Origin: Ceratopteris richardii
Lineage: Eukaryota > Streptophyta > Polypodiopsida > Polypodiales > Pteridaceae
Direction of reading: 5' to 3'
NCBI GenBank assembly: GCA_020310875.1
Contig: CM035435.1
Span: 65,124,836-65,188,835, forward strand
DNA length: 64,000 nt
Below the pieces are notes generated by a model, which had not been told where the DNA came from, searched no databases, and saw nothing but the letters and a program-made list of their open reading frames with translations. The position numbers and the translations under genes are program-made. This document shows positions 1 through 11,124 of the stretch, piece by piece. Each line of letters starts with the position of its first letter. Within the stretch, counting starts at the first letter, position 1.

Positions 1-2299
1 TTTATCTAGATCTTTGCTTTTGATTTTTGCATCTTTCATTACTCTTATCACACATTCTTAATTCTTCAAAAAGAGAGTGCCCTCTCTTTTTGATCTAGCT
101 CTGCTATGTAGGCATTAATACATCATCAATCTCTTCCAACGCTTGCTCATGAGTAGGAGAATGAAAAATGTGGGGAGAAAGAGGACGACCTCACTCTCCG
201 AAGTAGCCCTATCAGGGTTTGACATTATTGGTATCCTCATGTTTGTGGTTTGTGTCCTCTTTTTGTTCTATAACTTTGCAATCTGCTCTTGCAATTTGGC
301 TATGACATGATCCTTTTCTTTCACTTGGCTCTTTGTCTTTGTCAATTCTTTCTCTACTTTCATTTTGCTTTCACATATTTCTCTAACATGTTTGGTGCCT
401 TGGCTGCAATGCTCTGCATACATCTTAATCGAATCATTCCAAATCTTCTTCAATTTCCTTGTATCCACTATGTACTTTTGATTCAATAATATTGAGGTCA
501 TAAATTCTTTATGTGTTCCTCAGTGAATCTACTTCATCTATGTATACCTTTACTTGTCACTCAATTAACTTGGATCTATTGGCGATTAGTCTCAATGTAT
601 TCCCATGAAGTTTTGACTGATTAGGTGGCTATTTCGGATCCAAAAAAAACATGTTATTTTAGGTTTGTACAGCCTTTTGTGTGCATGAATGTTAGTCTTA
701 GAAAGTGAGAACATAAACGAGTTCACTTTGAAGAAAACATTTAGTCATTTGTAACTTTTTCTTTGAAGTGGAGAGCTCTTCCTTTTACTTTTCATCTCTT
801 GATACTTGTTGCATGCATGTTTTCTTTTTTTTTTTGGTTGGAGTATGTGATACTAATGCTTGATGTTTCTTTGTGTTGTCTACCATGTGTGTGGGTGCTT
901 TTTTTCTTGTGAATGCATGAGTGTGTCATCTCCAATGGCTTTTTATAGGTTTGGTGATTAACGGGACTCTTGGGAACTCATAATTCTTAGATTGGTTTGT
1001 TCTATAGATAGACCTATAAAAACTTTGCGAGATTTGAAAGTATACCCAACATGGCATATTTTTCTTCAAATTTGAGGCAAATATGGCCATTTTTTGTTGA
1101 AAACTCGAAAGCCATTTTTGACATCCATTAGCCATCTTCTTCTTTGAGTCATCATGGGCTTGATCCATTGTGGTATTGAGGCATTATATGCAAATTCATC
1201 ATCCCTTGTGCCATCATGGGCTGGATTCATCATTGTCATGAGCCATTGTGGGGTAGGTTCACATGAAACATCATGAATTTGACACTCTTTTCATCAATTG
1301 ATATGAAGCTCATATGAACACTAGCACATAATGTACACATCTAAGAATATATGGTGCACCATTAGGTAGTGCAAGTATCTCTCCGACACCCTCAATGTCA
1401 TATTCCAAACCATCAGGCATGTACATATGTCCATGACTCTCACTTGTTTCAAATTCACTCACAATCTGGAGTAACATGAAAAATGGCTAATGCATCACGC
1501 AAACAATACAAATAAGTGACATTTAATAAATAATATTAATATTGAAATGAATTATAGAATAATGGGAAACCATCATCATCAGCATAACCCATCACCATAA
1601 GATCTTTTGAGACCAGTACATGATATGCATCATATGCTACATGATATGCATCATATGCATGTCTCTGACATTCATGGCACATTTTCCCAAAGCAACATTG
1701 TCAATGGACCTTGGAGTCACATTTCTAACATCAACGCCATTGAAATGATTTGCACCTCTCATGTTTCAAATGATTCACATGCATAACATGAAGACTCTAA
1801 TAGTGAACTGCATGCCTCCTCATACATTATGGACTTTTGATTGGGATCCACAAGCTACAATTAGATATGGCCGATGCATCCATATCCATTTACACATCAT
1901 GGAAATGGATGTGGCCAATGCATCCATATCCATTCACACATGGTCAAACATTTCATAAGGACTCTATAAAACTCCATGCATGCATATTTTTAACCTTTTC
2001 CACAACTAAAGTGCACCATAAATAAGCTTTCCACATTGGAAAGTCAATGTCATCAAACTAAGAAGATATTCTATCAAGCCAAGGGGTTGACAAAGAATCA
2101 AGAGGCTAGTAAAGTTGACTCCAAGCTAAAATTCTACCATGTGGGTTGGACTGGCAAGGTCCTATGCATTAGTGACAAGTGAGACTAGCTAGCTCTCACA
2201 CATCTAACAAGTGCACATAGTGGTTGATACACACACATTAAATTATCAAACCAAGAGTATGACCCAGTCAAATGCATGGAAACATTGTTGATATATTTC
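1..2299. other. AT-rich intergenic sequence, no recognisable gene
   Basis: No supported gene. The minus strand is open at 268-501 for 77 codons rich in K, E and Q, with a coiled-coil look, but it starts and ends without context and I do not recognise it. Two small direct duplications stand out: a 21-bp unit repeated exactly at 1617-1637 and 1638-1658 (core TGATATGCATCATATGC), and a 30-bp stretch at 1868-1897 repeated at 1912-1941 with two differences. The rest is AT-rich debris. Confidence 0.6.
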
Positions 2300-2800
2300 A
2301 GTAGTGATGTGTGAACACACTAGGACCATCGGGGCACTTTTTTCCCTCTTTAGGGGGTTTTGGGGGTTAGACAAAACTATCAATAGCCATATCAGCAACC
2401 AGGAAGATATCAAAACCAATGCCAACATCAACCTTATCATAGGCCACAACAATCATACCAGCCTCAATATACAGCTCAGTGGAGACGTCAACCCATGTTA
2501 GACCAACAACCTCCAACCCTTGCTAATTATGTTGAATACATTGCGGTAGAGGATAACCTAAATAGAGCTATAGTTCCCACATCCCCAATGATCGGTGAAA
2601 GTGATCTAAATGATCACAGCTTTGACTCAAGTTGCATGGATATCCCATTGGGTTACTACATGGATTCACCTAAGCATAACACCTATAGAACCAAGTTGGG
2701 AGCCTGAATACTCTAATGTAATGACACTTGTAGAACCAAGTTGGGAGTCTGAATACTCCAATGTAATGACATTTGTATAAAGCACTAATGAACCACTCCA
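2300..2800 (+). mobile_element. Degraded Gypsy gag fragment related to the large element at 8664-32168
   Basis: The reading at about 2510-2700 shares a chain of short motifs (NRAIVP, DHSFDS, YYM.SP.HN) with the gag region of the large Gypsy element near 12980-13110, in the same order and spacing. Upstream, a 15-base match (GAACACACTAGGACC, about 2313) also occurs in that element near 11973. This is therefore an older, broken relative of the same gag family on the same strand. It is much more diverged than the intact-looking copies in the window. Whether it belongs to the orphan LTR at 4913-5599 is an inference from strand and order only. Confidence 0.7.
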
Positions 2801-2910
2801 CATCATGCTCCATATGAAACACCTGTAGAACCAATTTGGGAGCTTGAATACTCCAATGTAATGACATTTGTATAAATCACTAATGAACCACTCCACATCA
2901 TGCTCTCCAA
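2685..2910 (+). repeat. Short tandem duplications within the gag relic
   Basis: A 46-bp unit starting TAGAACCAAGTTGGGAG begins at 2685 and 2731, and again at 2825. A longer block ending ACTCCACATCATGCTC is present at about 2761-2811 and 2858-2910. The unit encodes the WEPEY.NVM motif that the large Gypsy gag carries once near 13150, so the array looks like local amplification of a gag segment after decay. Confidence 0.75.
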
Positions 2911-2959
2911 CATGTTCTAAGTCACACATGCATATTTTTTCAGTATTTAGCTTTGGCAA

Positions 2960-4770
2960 TCTGGGAAATTTTCTCCTTAAGTTGATGGTTCTTGACTAGA
3001 GAATCAAATGAGCTTTGTGAATTTCATGGGGCTTTTGAAGATTGCTCGATGAGAATGGTTTTATGATTGATCACCCTCTCCAATTCTCATGCACCTCAAA
3101 GATTAAGGAAGTAGACTAGAATGCTCTTCATTTCTCTCTACTTCTACCTATTGAGAAAATCATCAATCTAGGTTAAGATCTTTATGATTATTGAAAATTT
3201 CCTCTTGGAGCTTCTACTTTTCTTACCAAAAGTTTTGAGCATAACAATATGAAGACAATCTTGGATGTTGGTTTTGTGATTGCCCTATGGGATATTGTCT
3301 CCAAACCACCTCATTTGTGTATGGGTTCTATCATACAATGGAATTGGATTATGGAGCATATCACTTCATGTGGAACTCATGGAGTTCGCTACTGTGGAAG
3401 ATCAAATTTTGAAGCCAAGCCTATGTGTTGGTTTTATGGACCTCATTCTTCACTCTTTTCTCCATCACTTTAACTCTTTTTTAATGCTATGATTTTATGT
3501 GAAATCAAGCCTTGGGTTTAGGGATTACTTTCACTTACACTTTGAATAAACTCACATTCTTCATGTTTTGGCTTCATAGTATGAGCCTTGGATGTTGAAA
3601 TGCATTATTTATCATGATAGGAATAGTAAGCTCATTGGTCTTGCTCTCTAGGTTCAAGCTTAGAGCCCATGTGCTGCTCACTTGAGGAGAGTTGAAATGA
3701 AAAATCATGTTTTAGGGTTTTTCCTCTTTTAGCACTTCATTTTTGCACATTAATGCCTAATCTTGTTGTGGTTTGAATTTTGTGTTCATGTTTTTCAAAT
3801 GGAATCCTCTCAAAGCTCAAAGTGGTCTAGAAGCCAAAATCCTTTGGCTTCACCCATTGGGCTCACCCAAGTCTAGTCACTTCATGACAAGCTAAATTCT
3901 GGAAAAGCTACGCTTGGGAGTATTGCTTGGAGATCACATGGATCTATGGTTGCAAGGACCATGAAGATCTTTGTTTATGAGCTTTATGATTTTTTGAAGT
4001 ATCTTTTTAGCTCGCTCTTAATTTTTATGCATATATTTGATCATGAGCTTTGAAATTCATGCTTCTTGAAGCTTCTTGTTTAGGTATAGGACTCCTATTG
4101 CATATATGTGCCTACCTTTGTTTAGAATGAGTTATCTAGACTCTTATTGAAGCTCACTTCATGGGGAGGAATTTATACTTTCATGACATGAGAGGATAGA
4201 GAGTTATGTTAGATTCACTTTGGGGTTTCTCCTCATCTTAAATATTTCTATACACCTAAAATTTTATTTGAAGCATGATCTTTATGCAAGTACCTTCTAA
4301 AAATACTCGATTCACTTTCTCATTTGTGCTAGAAGGATTCTTTTTGCTTCACTTTCTTGGGGATGTTTTGGGGTTCTCGCAATTATATTTTTAAGAGTCT
4401 CATGGTTATTGGTGATGTGACTACCCATGCTTTTGGGATTGTGTCCAAACCAAGGTTTAGGGTATTTCAAAGGTTAGGTTGCCTTTACATTTGGAGGATC
4501 CATTCACAAATGACTAAATCATTTCCTAGTGCTATTATGTTCCTTTTGGTAATGTGAGGACCACCTTGATGCAAGGAATATTTCCTTATGGGCATTTTGG
4601 AACTTGTTTGGGACTGTTTTTCCTCTCCATTTTGCAAGTTTCCACCATTTATACAACTCTTTTGTGCATTCAATAACTTCCCACTCATGGGATTGTGTCG
4701 GGACCTATATAAGATCTTCTCCACAATAGATATTTTTTAGTGCTTCTACATGATGCTTGCGACCCTCTAA
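2960..4770. other. Intergenic, AT-rich, nothing recognised
   Basis: Open frames here are short (up to about 75 codons), overlap each other on different frames and match no family I know. No terminal repeats or tRNA primer sites were seen. It may be the decayed interior of the element whose LTR lies at 4913, but the sequence itself does not show that. Confidence 0.5.
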
Positions 4771-4778
4771 AGAGGTTG

Positions 4779-4821
4779 GAGGTTGGAGGGGGAGGGTCCA
4801 ACACCCTCCCCCTCCAACCTC
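4779..4821. repeat. Perfect 19-bp inverted repeat (hairpin) of purine/pyrimidine tracts
   Basis: The purine arm GAGGTTGGAGGGGGAGGGT at 4779-4797 is followed by a 5-base loop (4798-4802) and its exact complement at 4803-4821. One arm is almost all G/A and resembles the purine tracts that follow at about 4850 and 4901. Confidence 0.85.
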
Positions 4822-4920
4822 TTACCTTTTTCCGAGGATGACAAAGCTTAGGAGGGGGAGGGTGTTGGACCTCTTACCTTTTCGAGGATGACAAAGCTTA
4901 GGAGGGGGAGGGTGTTGGAC
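4819..4920 (+). repeat. Direct repeat of a purine tract with LTR-start sequence (about 51 bp x 2)
   Basis: The block from CCTCTTACCTTTT through GAGGGGGAGGGTGTTGGAC occurs twice, at about 4819-4869 and 4870-4920, differing by a short indel. Each copy ends in a purine tract followed by TGTTGGAC, so the polypurine-tract/LTR junction itself is duplicated. Confidence 0.8.
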
Positions 4921-5599
4921 CCTTGGAGCTATGAAGTACTTGGAGGCCTCCCTTGGAGCTATGGATACTTGAAGGCTCAAGGACTTGAGTGGCGGTCTCT
5001 CCTTTTTTTCCTATTTTCCCTCTTGTATATAAATTCCTACATAGGAACTCCCTCTTACCTATTTTGTGAGAAAACCCATCCTTACCCTTCTCTTTTGTAA
5101 AAGAATTTCTTATTATATTTTAGATCATTTAAAGATATTAGAGATATTTTTGGACACATACAAGGAGATCTCTCTGTCCCTCTCTCTCTCTCTCTCTTAA
5201 AGATTCCCTTTTTTATTTTCCTAACTACCCATCAATATAGGATATCTTTTAGATGATTTCTAGCACATGTGGCCTTTGGGCACTTGTATTCAACGGATTC
5301 CTCCTACTCTTCTATATAAGGAGGATCTCATTTTGTAAATCTTGGTCCCTTTGCCATGGCTTTGTGGCTACAATGCTAATGGAAATATCGTTCATTTGGC
5401 TTCCACATTTCTCCTTGTGTGCATGGCATTGATCCATGTGTGTGTGAGCATTTCCCTCCCTTGCTCCATATGAAGTTGGCCATGATGCCATTGTTCATGG
5501 GTGTGGGTGTGTGTGTGTGTGTTGCTTGAACTTCTTGCAAATCCACTTGGAATACTTCCATGTGAGGTGGTTGGGTTGATTACTCCCCTATCCTCAACA
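4913..5599 (+). mobile_element. Orphan LTR (probable 3' LTR) preceded by a polypurine tract
   Basis: The segment begins TGTTGG directly after the purine tract AGGAGGGGGAGGG and ends CTCAACA, giving the TGTTG...CAACA inverted termini usual for plant LTRs. Inside are TATA-like sequences (TATATAAA near 5024 and TATATAAGG near 5313) and a CT microsatellite at about 5178-5197. No second LTR was found and no flanking 5-bp duplication is visible, as expected if this is the 3' LTR of an element whose left part is gone. It does not resemble the LTRs of the other elements here. Confidence 0.5.
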
Positions 5600-5689
5600 G
5601 CCTTTGTGGGAAATTTTGATGAGGCCCTATTATTGTTCTTGCTTGAGTAGAGGCTTGCTTGGCATAATACGTAGAAATGAAAGTTCCGA

Positions 5690-6090
5690 TAGCATGGGTT
5701 AGAACCAAGATGATGATTGGGCTAACCCAACCCCTTGCACGTTTGGAGCTTGGTTCTATATTTGGTTAAGAACCCCCAATCATGTCCCTCTTTTCCACAA
5801 AGTTGACAAATTATCTGCCTTGGAAACTCTTGGGCAGACTTCCCTTGGTTTTGAATTCTACCTTCAAATTCTCCCAAGTTTTGAAGTAGTCATCTTCATA
5901 CTAGTTGTACCACTTATCACCCTACCCCTCCTTGTTGGAAGGAAATAGGCACAATACGCATCTTTCCCCTATTGCAATGCATGATTCTTGCAGATAGATG
6001 TGAACCTTCATATGTGATCCTAAAGTTCCTCATTAGCACCACCATGAAATGAGGGAAACGGATTGTTCATTCTAGATAAAAGGGTTGAAA
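5690..6090 (-). mobile_element. Degraded retroelement gag relic, minus strand
   Basis: Read on the minus strand, the stretch near 5770-5825 gives a zinc-knuckle-like string (CQLCGKEGHD), preceded by residues of the form KTWENLKVEFK that resemble the end of a Retrotrans_gag domain. The relic is heavily broken and no LTR can be paired with it. The family (Gypsy rather than Copia) is a guess from the gag-like residues. Confidence 0.45.
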
Positions 6091-6818
6091 GCTCTTCTGC
6101 CATGTATTCCAAGCTTGAATCTTTCTTCACACTAAAGGACCATAATAACTTCTTATTCGAAATAGTTTATGACTTGTTTTCATCTTTAGTGGTAGCTAGC
6201 TTTTTAGGTGTACTTGCTAAGCAAAACCTCTCAATGAAGTGTAGTAGTGCTCAACCTTCTTTAATACGTGTTTTCTTAGGGCTCAATTGGCCTTACTTAT
6301 GGTTTCTAGTATGTGCCATGGACCATAGTGATAATAAAATGTCATGGAGCATAGTGAGAATAAAATAAAGTGTAGAGATAAGGATGTAATGATTACCAAT
6401 TGGGCTAAACATTGGATTAAGTTAAAAAGATAACAAGAAAGAGTGAGCTAGAGCAACTTGCCCACTTAGGGAAATTGGCAAGTGAGTGGTCCTTTGAGGG
6501 AAGAAGCAAGGGAATTGTTCGCCCACATGGAGAAAATAAGGGAAAAAACAACTACTTTGGAGAAAAACAAGTTGCCAACCCTAGAGAAAATAAGATGATT
6601 TTGGGTGATTGAAGAGGGAGGAGTCTTATTGGCCCCTTGCATGATCATCAGAGTAGAAGATAACAAGAAGAATAATAAGGCTACAAGAATCTGAGTGCCC
6701 TAAGTAGACTCAACACCAAGATCCATGTCCTACCAAGAGTGCCAAATATCACTTGTAGGTGGTGAATTATTTGATGGCTCTCAAGGAATGAAAAATGCAC
6801 TTCTCTTAAATCCGATAA
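6091..6818. other. Intergenic, nothing recognised
   Basis: A 101-codon open frame at 6063-6368 (plus strand) overlaps the decayed gag relic on the other strand and has no recognisable domain. The rest is low-complexity A-rich sequence. Confidence 0.5.
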
Positions 6819-7060
6819 CACTTCAACAAATACATAATAAGTGTAAGAGCCAATTCCCAAATGTAAATGCATACTTAGATTAGAATAGAAGACTAAGAAA
6901 AACATTCAATAGGCACACAAGCTTAAACATACAATAGGTACTTAACCTATAACACTTCAACAAATACATACTAAGTGTAAGACTCAATTCCCAAATGTAA
7001 ATTCATACTTAGATTAGAATAGAAGACTCACAAAAACATACAATAGGAACACAAGGTTAA
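6819..7060. repeat. 132-bp tandem duplication
   Basis: The sequence from AACACTTCAACAAATACATA at 6819-6950 is repeated at 6951 to about 7060 with scattered substitutions. The second copy is incomplete at its right end. Confidence 0.85.
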
Positions 7061-7340
7061 AGAACATAGCACATTCCTCTCAATCAATGGGTTATATACA
7101 TTCATTAACAAGGACAAGTGTGTAGATAGAATCACCAACCCTCAACTCTCACTATCAACTTTTACAGGCAATCCACACTTCGTTCACTCACGCTCTCTCA
7201 CACAGTCTCACTTGAAGTCTTCCTTGTAGTCACTAATACTCACTAATACACACACATACATGCACAGATCCCACGATCTCACACGCATCTCTTCTTTCTT
7301 TCTTTCTTCCTCGTTTTCTACACACATGCATCCAAAACAG

Positions 7341-7475
<135 letters not shown>

Positions 7476-7617
7476 ATTTTAAGTATTTACCGCAATATTT
7501 TAGATAGGGCTAAAAGCAAGGCTCTAATTCTTTATGCATTTGAAAATACTAAGACATGATATTCACTTTCACAAGAAGCATTGAAAGAGGCTGACGATGT
7601 CGATTTCAACTTAGACA

Positions 7618-7961
7618 AGCTCTCACTGTCAAAACTTGGCAACTTAGGTGGGTGACCCTGTGCCTATTCAGATGGTCCCCCGATTTTATTCCGGGCAAAT
7701 CAAAATCTCTCCACTACCTTCTCTGGGTCCAGCTCACTAACCTACCGTACTTCTTGTACAACTTCACACGGGACATCGTATCTCCAATCGGCAAGCTGTT
7801 GGCATCACGGGAGGATGTGGCTGGTCTCATTTACGAAGGTGTGTGGCACTCTTTCAATGCTCACTGGCACCCTCAAATCTGTGTCGAGGCTGACCTAAGC
7901 ACGCCGCTTCCATCAAAGATCAAAGTGGACCTGGGCAAAGGGGATGTCTGGAGAAAGAAGT
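7618..7961 (+). pseudogene. LINE ORF1, 5' part (DUF4283-like)
   Basis: The reading from about 7630 contains LFRWSPDF, then WVQLTNLPYFLY and PIGKLL, the arrangement typical of the DUF4283 domain found in ORF1 of plant L1-type LINEs, where it is thought to bind RNA. The frame then runs to DLGKGDVWRKK, where the LTR element at 7962 interrupts it; the next piece with the zinc knuckle resumes at 35741. No start codon in good context is visible, which agrees with 5' truncation. Confidence 0.75.
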
Positions 7962-8663
7962 TGTTGGAAGCAATATCACATGGATACATTGTCTATTGAT
8001 CAATTTTGCTCATACTGTGTAGTATGTATAGCTTCTGTTTTACTATCCTCCTACAGGAATCCGTGTGGGCGCTTTGGTCAAATCAAAGACCTCCTATCCC
8101 AGCTACCCGGCTTCGAAACCCATCAACTACAGCGCAGCAATATGAAGATGAAATTTTTTCATGCTTTTCAAATAAAGCTATGACGGATGCCCAACAGAAC
8201 TTTTCGTAGATTTTTTTTTTTAATTAATCAATCGTAGATCATAGTGCTTTACTTTATGCTTTTGGAGGAGCTTTTCAAAGTACACAATTCACTATATAAG
8301 AAGAGTCTTGGGCTCATTATATGTATCCTACACCAAGTTCAACACCAAGCTTTGGAGAGCTTTGGTACCTCAATAGAGGTGGTGCTTCTAGCACATGGGG
8401 TAGCCATGTTGCTATTTTGGAGCATGTTGAGGAGCAGCTTTGGAGTTGTTCTTGGAGAAGAAGAGTGTGCTCACACTCTTGCTTATGGAGAGGCTATTAG
8501 CAACTCGGTGGTGTGGATCGTCCATTCACATGATGTATTTGAAGATTTCGGGTTACTTCAAAGATATTGGATGGAGGTTAACATAAGATTTGCATCTTAT
8601 GTTAAGAATTCAGGTACATGTTCTCTTTATGCACACAGGTACTACTTGAAGTATATGGAAGTG
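7962..8663 (+). repeat. LARD left LTR, first part
   Basis: This is the 5' portion of the left LTR, with a TATA box at 8293-8300 (TATATAAG). The large Gypsy element is inserted at its right edge; the 5-bp duplication AAGTG is at 8659-8663 and 32169-32173, and the LTR continues at 32174. Confidence 0.9.
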
Positions 8664-9224
8664 TGTTGACAGTATACGGGAAGAAGCAAGTACGGACACA
8701 CATGCAGATCTAGCACTAAGGCAACCCTTCATTTTTTTCAAAACCCTTACATCATTTTAAAGTGATTCTCATCACTAAAAACCCCTGTAAATACCATTTT
8801 CACCTTTTTGTAGCTCCATTTTGTACAAGCCGAGGAGTCCTCGAGCTCTTGCCTGCCAATTTTCATATTTTTAGATCTCGTTTGAGCCCTCAAATAAGCC
8901 CTGGAACCTAATTTTTAACTAGGCCGGACACTAGGTCTGGACAGGGCCAAAGCTAGTCAAAAACTATAAATAGAGCTAGAGAGCTCATTTTTGGGGGAGC
9001 TTCATGTAGTTTTGAGCTTGTATGAGAACTTTGATGCAATAGAAGTGATTCCATTGTCTTACTCTCTTTGTTCTTGCCGTGTGTGCGCGTGTGTGTGTAT
9101 GTGTGTGCATGTTAGTGTGCTTCTCACTCACGCACTTGTGCCTTCACTTGCTCGAGGTCTTCATACCATCCTCACGTCTTCCCGGATTGACAATAAAGGA
9201 GGTGCTACTCATCACTAAGCTACA
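8664..9224 (+). repeat. Left LTR of the giant Gypsy element
   Basis: 561 bp, TG...CA ends, TATA box CTATAAATAG at 8964-8973. A TG-rich tract follows in the presumed transcribed part near 9078-9110. It is nearly identical to the right LTR. Confidence 0.93.
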
Positions 9225-9232
9225 CCAAATTT

Positions 9233-9247
9233 TGGCACCGTTGCCGC
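9233..9247 (+). promoter_or_regulatory. Primer binding site, tRNA-Asp type
   Basis: TGGCACCGTTGCCG lies 8 bases after the left LTR. It matches the complement of the 3' end of plant tRNA-Asp (TGGCGCCGTTGCCGG) with one difference. This primer is characteristic of Athila-type Gypsy elements. Confidence 0.8.
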
Positions 9248-9670
9248 AGTTTCGAGCTTTGAGGACGAGCGTGTGATGGTAAGACATAGAGAGGACGCGT
9301 TGGAATGGTAAGTAGTCGATAAATTTCTGATTTCTCTCCATCTCCATCTCCATCTTCACCTCCTTCTCCACTACATATTCCCTCTTCCTTGTCATTCCCC
9401 TCATTTGTTGTGTGCGAGTTTGAGAGAGAGCGAGCGTGTGTATTCTTGTTTTGTGTGTTTTTGCATGTTTCTTGCAGGTTGTAGCTCCATCATCATCTCC
9501 AGCAAGCTCAGCAGGTACGGAATCTTTCTGCACAGTCCTCGAGGCGTCGAGCTCGAGCTATCGCGACACTCCGAAAACTTCGACTAATCGCGCTTCTGAG
9601 TGCACCACGACACTGCGCAGGCTGAGAGCTCCTAGGATCATTAGACAGAACTGAAAAATTCACCATATCC

Positions 9671-10075
9671 CGAGCTATCGCGACACCTCGAGGTATCGCG
9701 ACACTCACGAGCTATTGCGACACCTCACGAGCTATCGTGACACTTGGGAGTATCGCGACACTTCACGACCTATCCCGACACCTCACGAGCTATCGCGACA
9801 CTTGGGAGTATCGCGACACTTCACGACCTATCGCAACACCTCACGAGCTATCGCGACACTTGGGAGTATCGCGACACTTCACGACCTATCGCGACACCTC
9901 ACGAGCTATCGCGACACTTGGGAGTATCGCGACACTTCACGACCTATCGCGACACCTCACGAGCTATCGTGACACCTCATGAGCTATCGCGACACTTGGG
10001 AGTATCGCGACACCTCACGAGCTATCGCGACACCTCACGAGCTATCGCGACACCTCGACCCGACCTATCGCGATA
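9671..10075 (+). repeat. CpG-rich 58-bp satellite in the leader of the giant Gypsy element
   Basis: The core TATCGCGACAC and close variants occur about 21 times. In the central part the copies are organised as a higher-order unit of exactly 58 bp (starts at 9727, 9785, 9843, 9901, 9959) built from three subunits of 19, 18 and 21 bp. An isolated copy of the core is at about 9558. Because 58 is not a multiple of 3 and no subunit contains a stop, all three forward frames are open and read the same peptide in rotation; these frames are an effect of the repeat, not genes. Confidence 0.95.
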
Positions 10076-11124
10076 CATGGGCTTAACGCATGAAAATTTA
10101 GAGTAAATTAATTGACTGAATTGAGGTATCTTTGGGTTTAATCTTGGACACATTGGGAGGATATAAGAGCCTTAGGAGTGGGCAAAAGACCTAGAAACCA
10201 GGGAGGCATTTCCTGAACCCTGAGAGCCTGTTTGGACCCCTAAGTGCCTGAAGGGTCATAACTTCACCATACGAACTCCGATTGATGAGATTTTGGTCTC
10301 GTTGGAAAGCTTGTTGAAAATCCTACGTGGACCTCAACTGGTTTTTTGTAGAATCATACGTGGAGTTTTAGAACATGTATTTTCAAGTTGGCCTTTAGGT
10401 GAGACTAGATGGTCCTAAGATTGAGGGGGTACAGTGAGTTACTCTAGGGGGGACTGAAAATATTGATGTGTGTCTTTCAATTACTTGTGGTAATAGAGCA
10501 ATACTGACTGGTGAGCTTTTGCAGGAACATTGTGTGCACTCAAGGCAATCCAAAGCAAGCTAGCAAGGGTGAGTACCAAGCTTGGGAGAAGGCTTCCTGG
10601 GCTTGTGTAGCAGTCTGGTCAACCAGCTAATTGAGGTTGGAAGATCTCTCAACCCTCCTTTGTCAATTCCTAGCCTAGGCTAAGTACGACTTAGGTGTGG
10701 TAATTAATTAGCGCAATGTTAGGCACGAATCAAGTCCAAGAGAATTAACCAACCAAGTGCAAGAATTAAGTAGGTCTTAAGTGCGAAAACCCTAAGGGAC
10801 AGAAGGTAAACTGGAGTCGATCACTTATCAAGTGCGAAATTCACTTAAGTACTCCTGACGACGCGATTTCAGACAAGATCATAAACATAATATTCAACTC
10901 AAAGAACAAAGTGATTGGTGCAAATTAACCTGCAACGAGAGTGTGCTTGGGTCCAAGGGGGTAAATAAATTAGGCATATGAACCTTAGATCAGGCAGACA
11001 CTTAGGCCGAGACAGACAAAGCCTCAGATCTTCTGAAGCTAGTGTCAATCACACTGCCAGGTCTTGGGCCCAGCAGTTGAGTGATTAGCCATACACTCCC
11101 AGATCAGAAACAAGTGATTATGAG
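10076..11124 (+). other. Leader of the giant Gypsy element, non-coding
   Basis: About 1 kb between the satellite and the gag start. It has no open frame of note and no recognised site. It is part of the element by position, since it lies between the primer site and gag. Confidence 0.7.

Noticed and set aside
8244-8669. 141-codon open frame
   Set aside because: It lies wholly inside the LARD LTR and its counterpart recurs in the right LTR near 34804.
9671-10075. CRISPR-like array
   Set aside because: No spacers of unique sequence: the whole array is repeat, in a eukaryotic retroelement leader.
9715-10106. Three long overlapping forward frames with a repeated peptide
   Set aside because: They are the same 58-bp satellite read in three frames; the period is not a multiple of 3 and the unit happens to lack stops.
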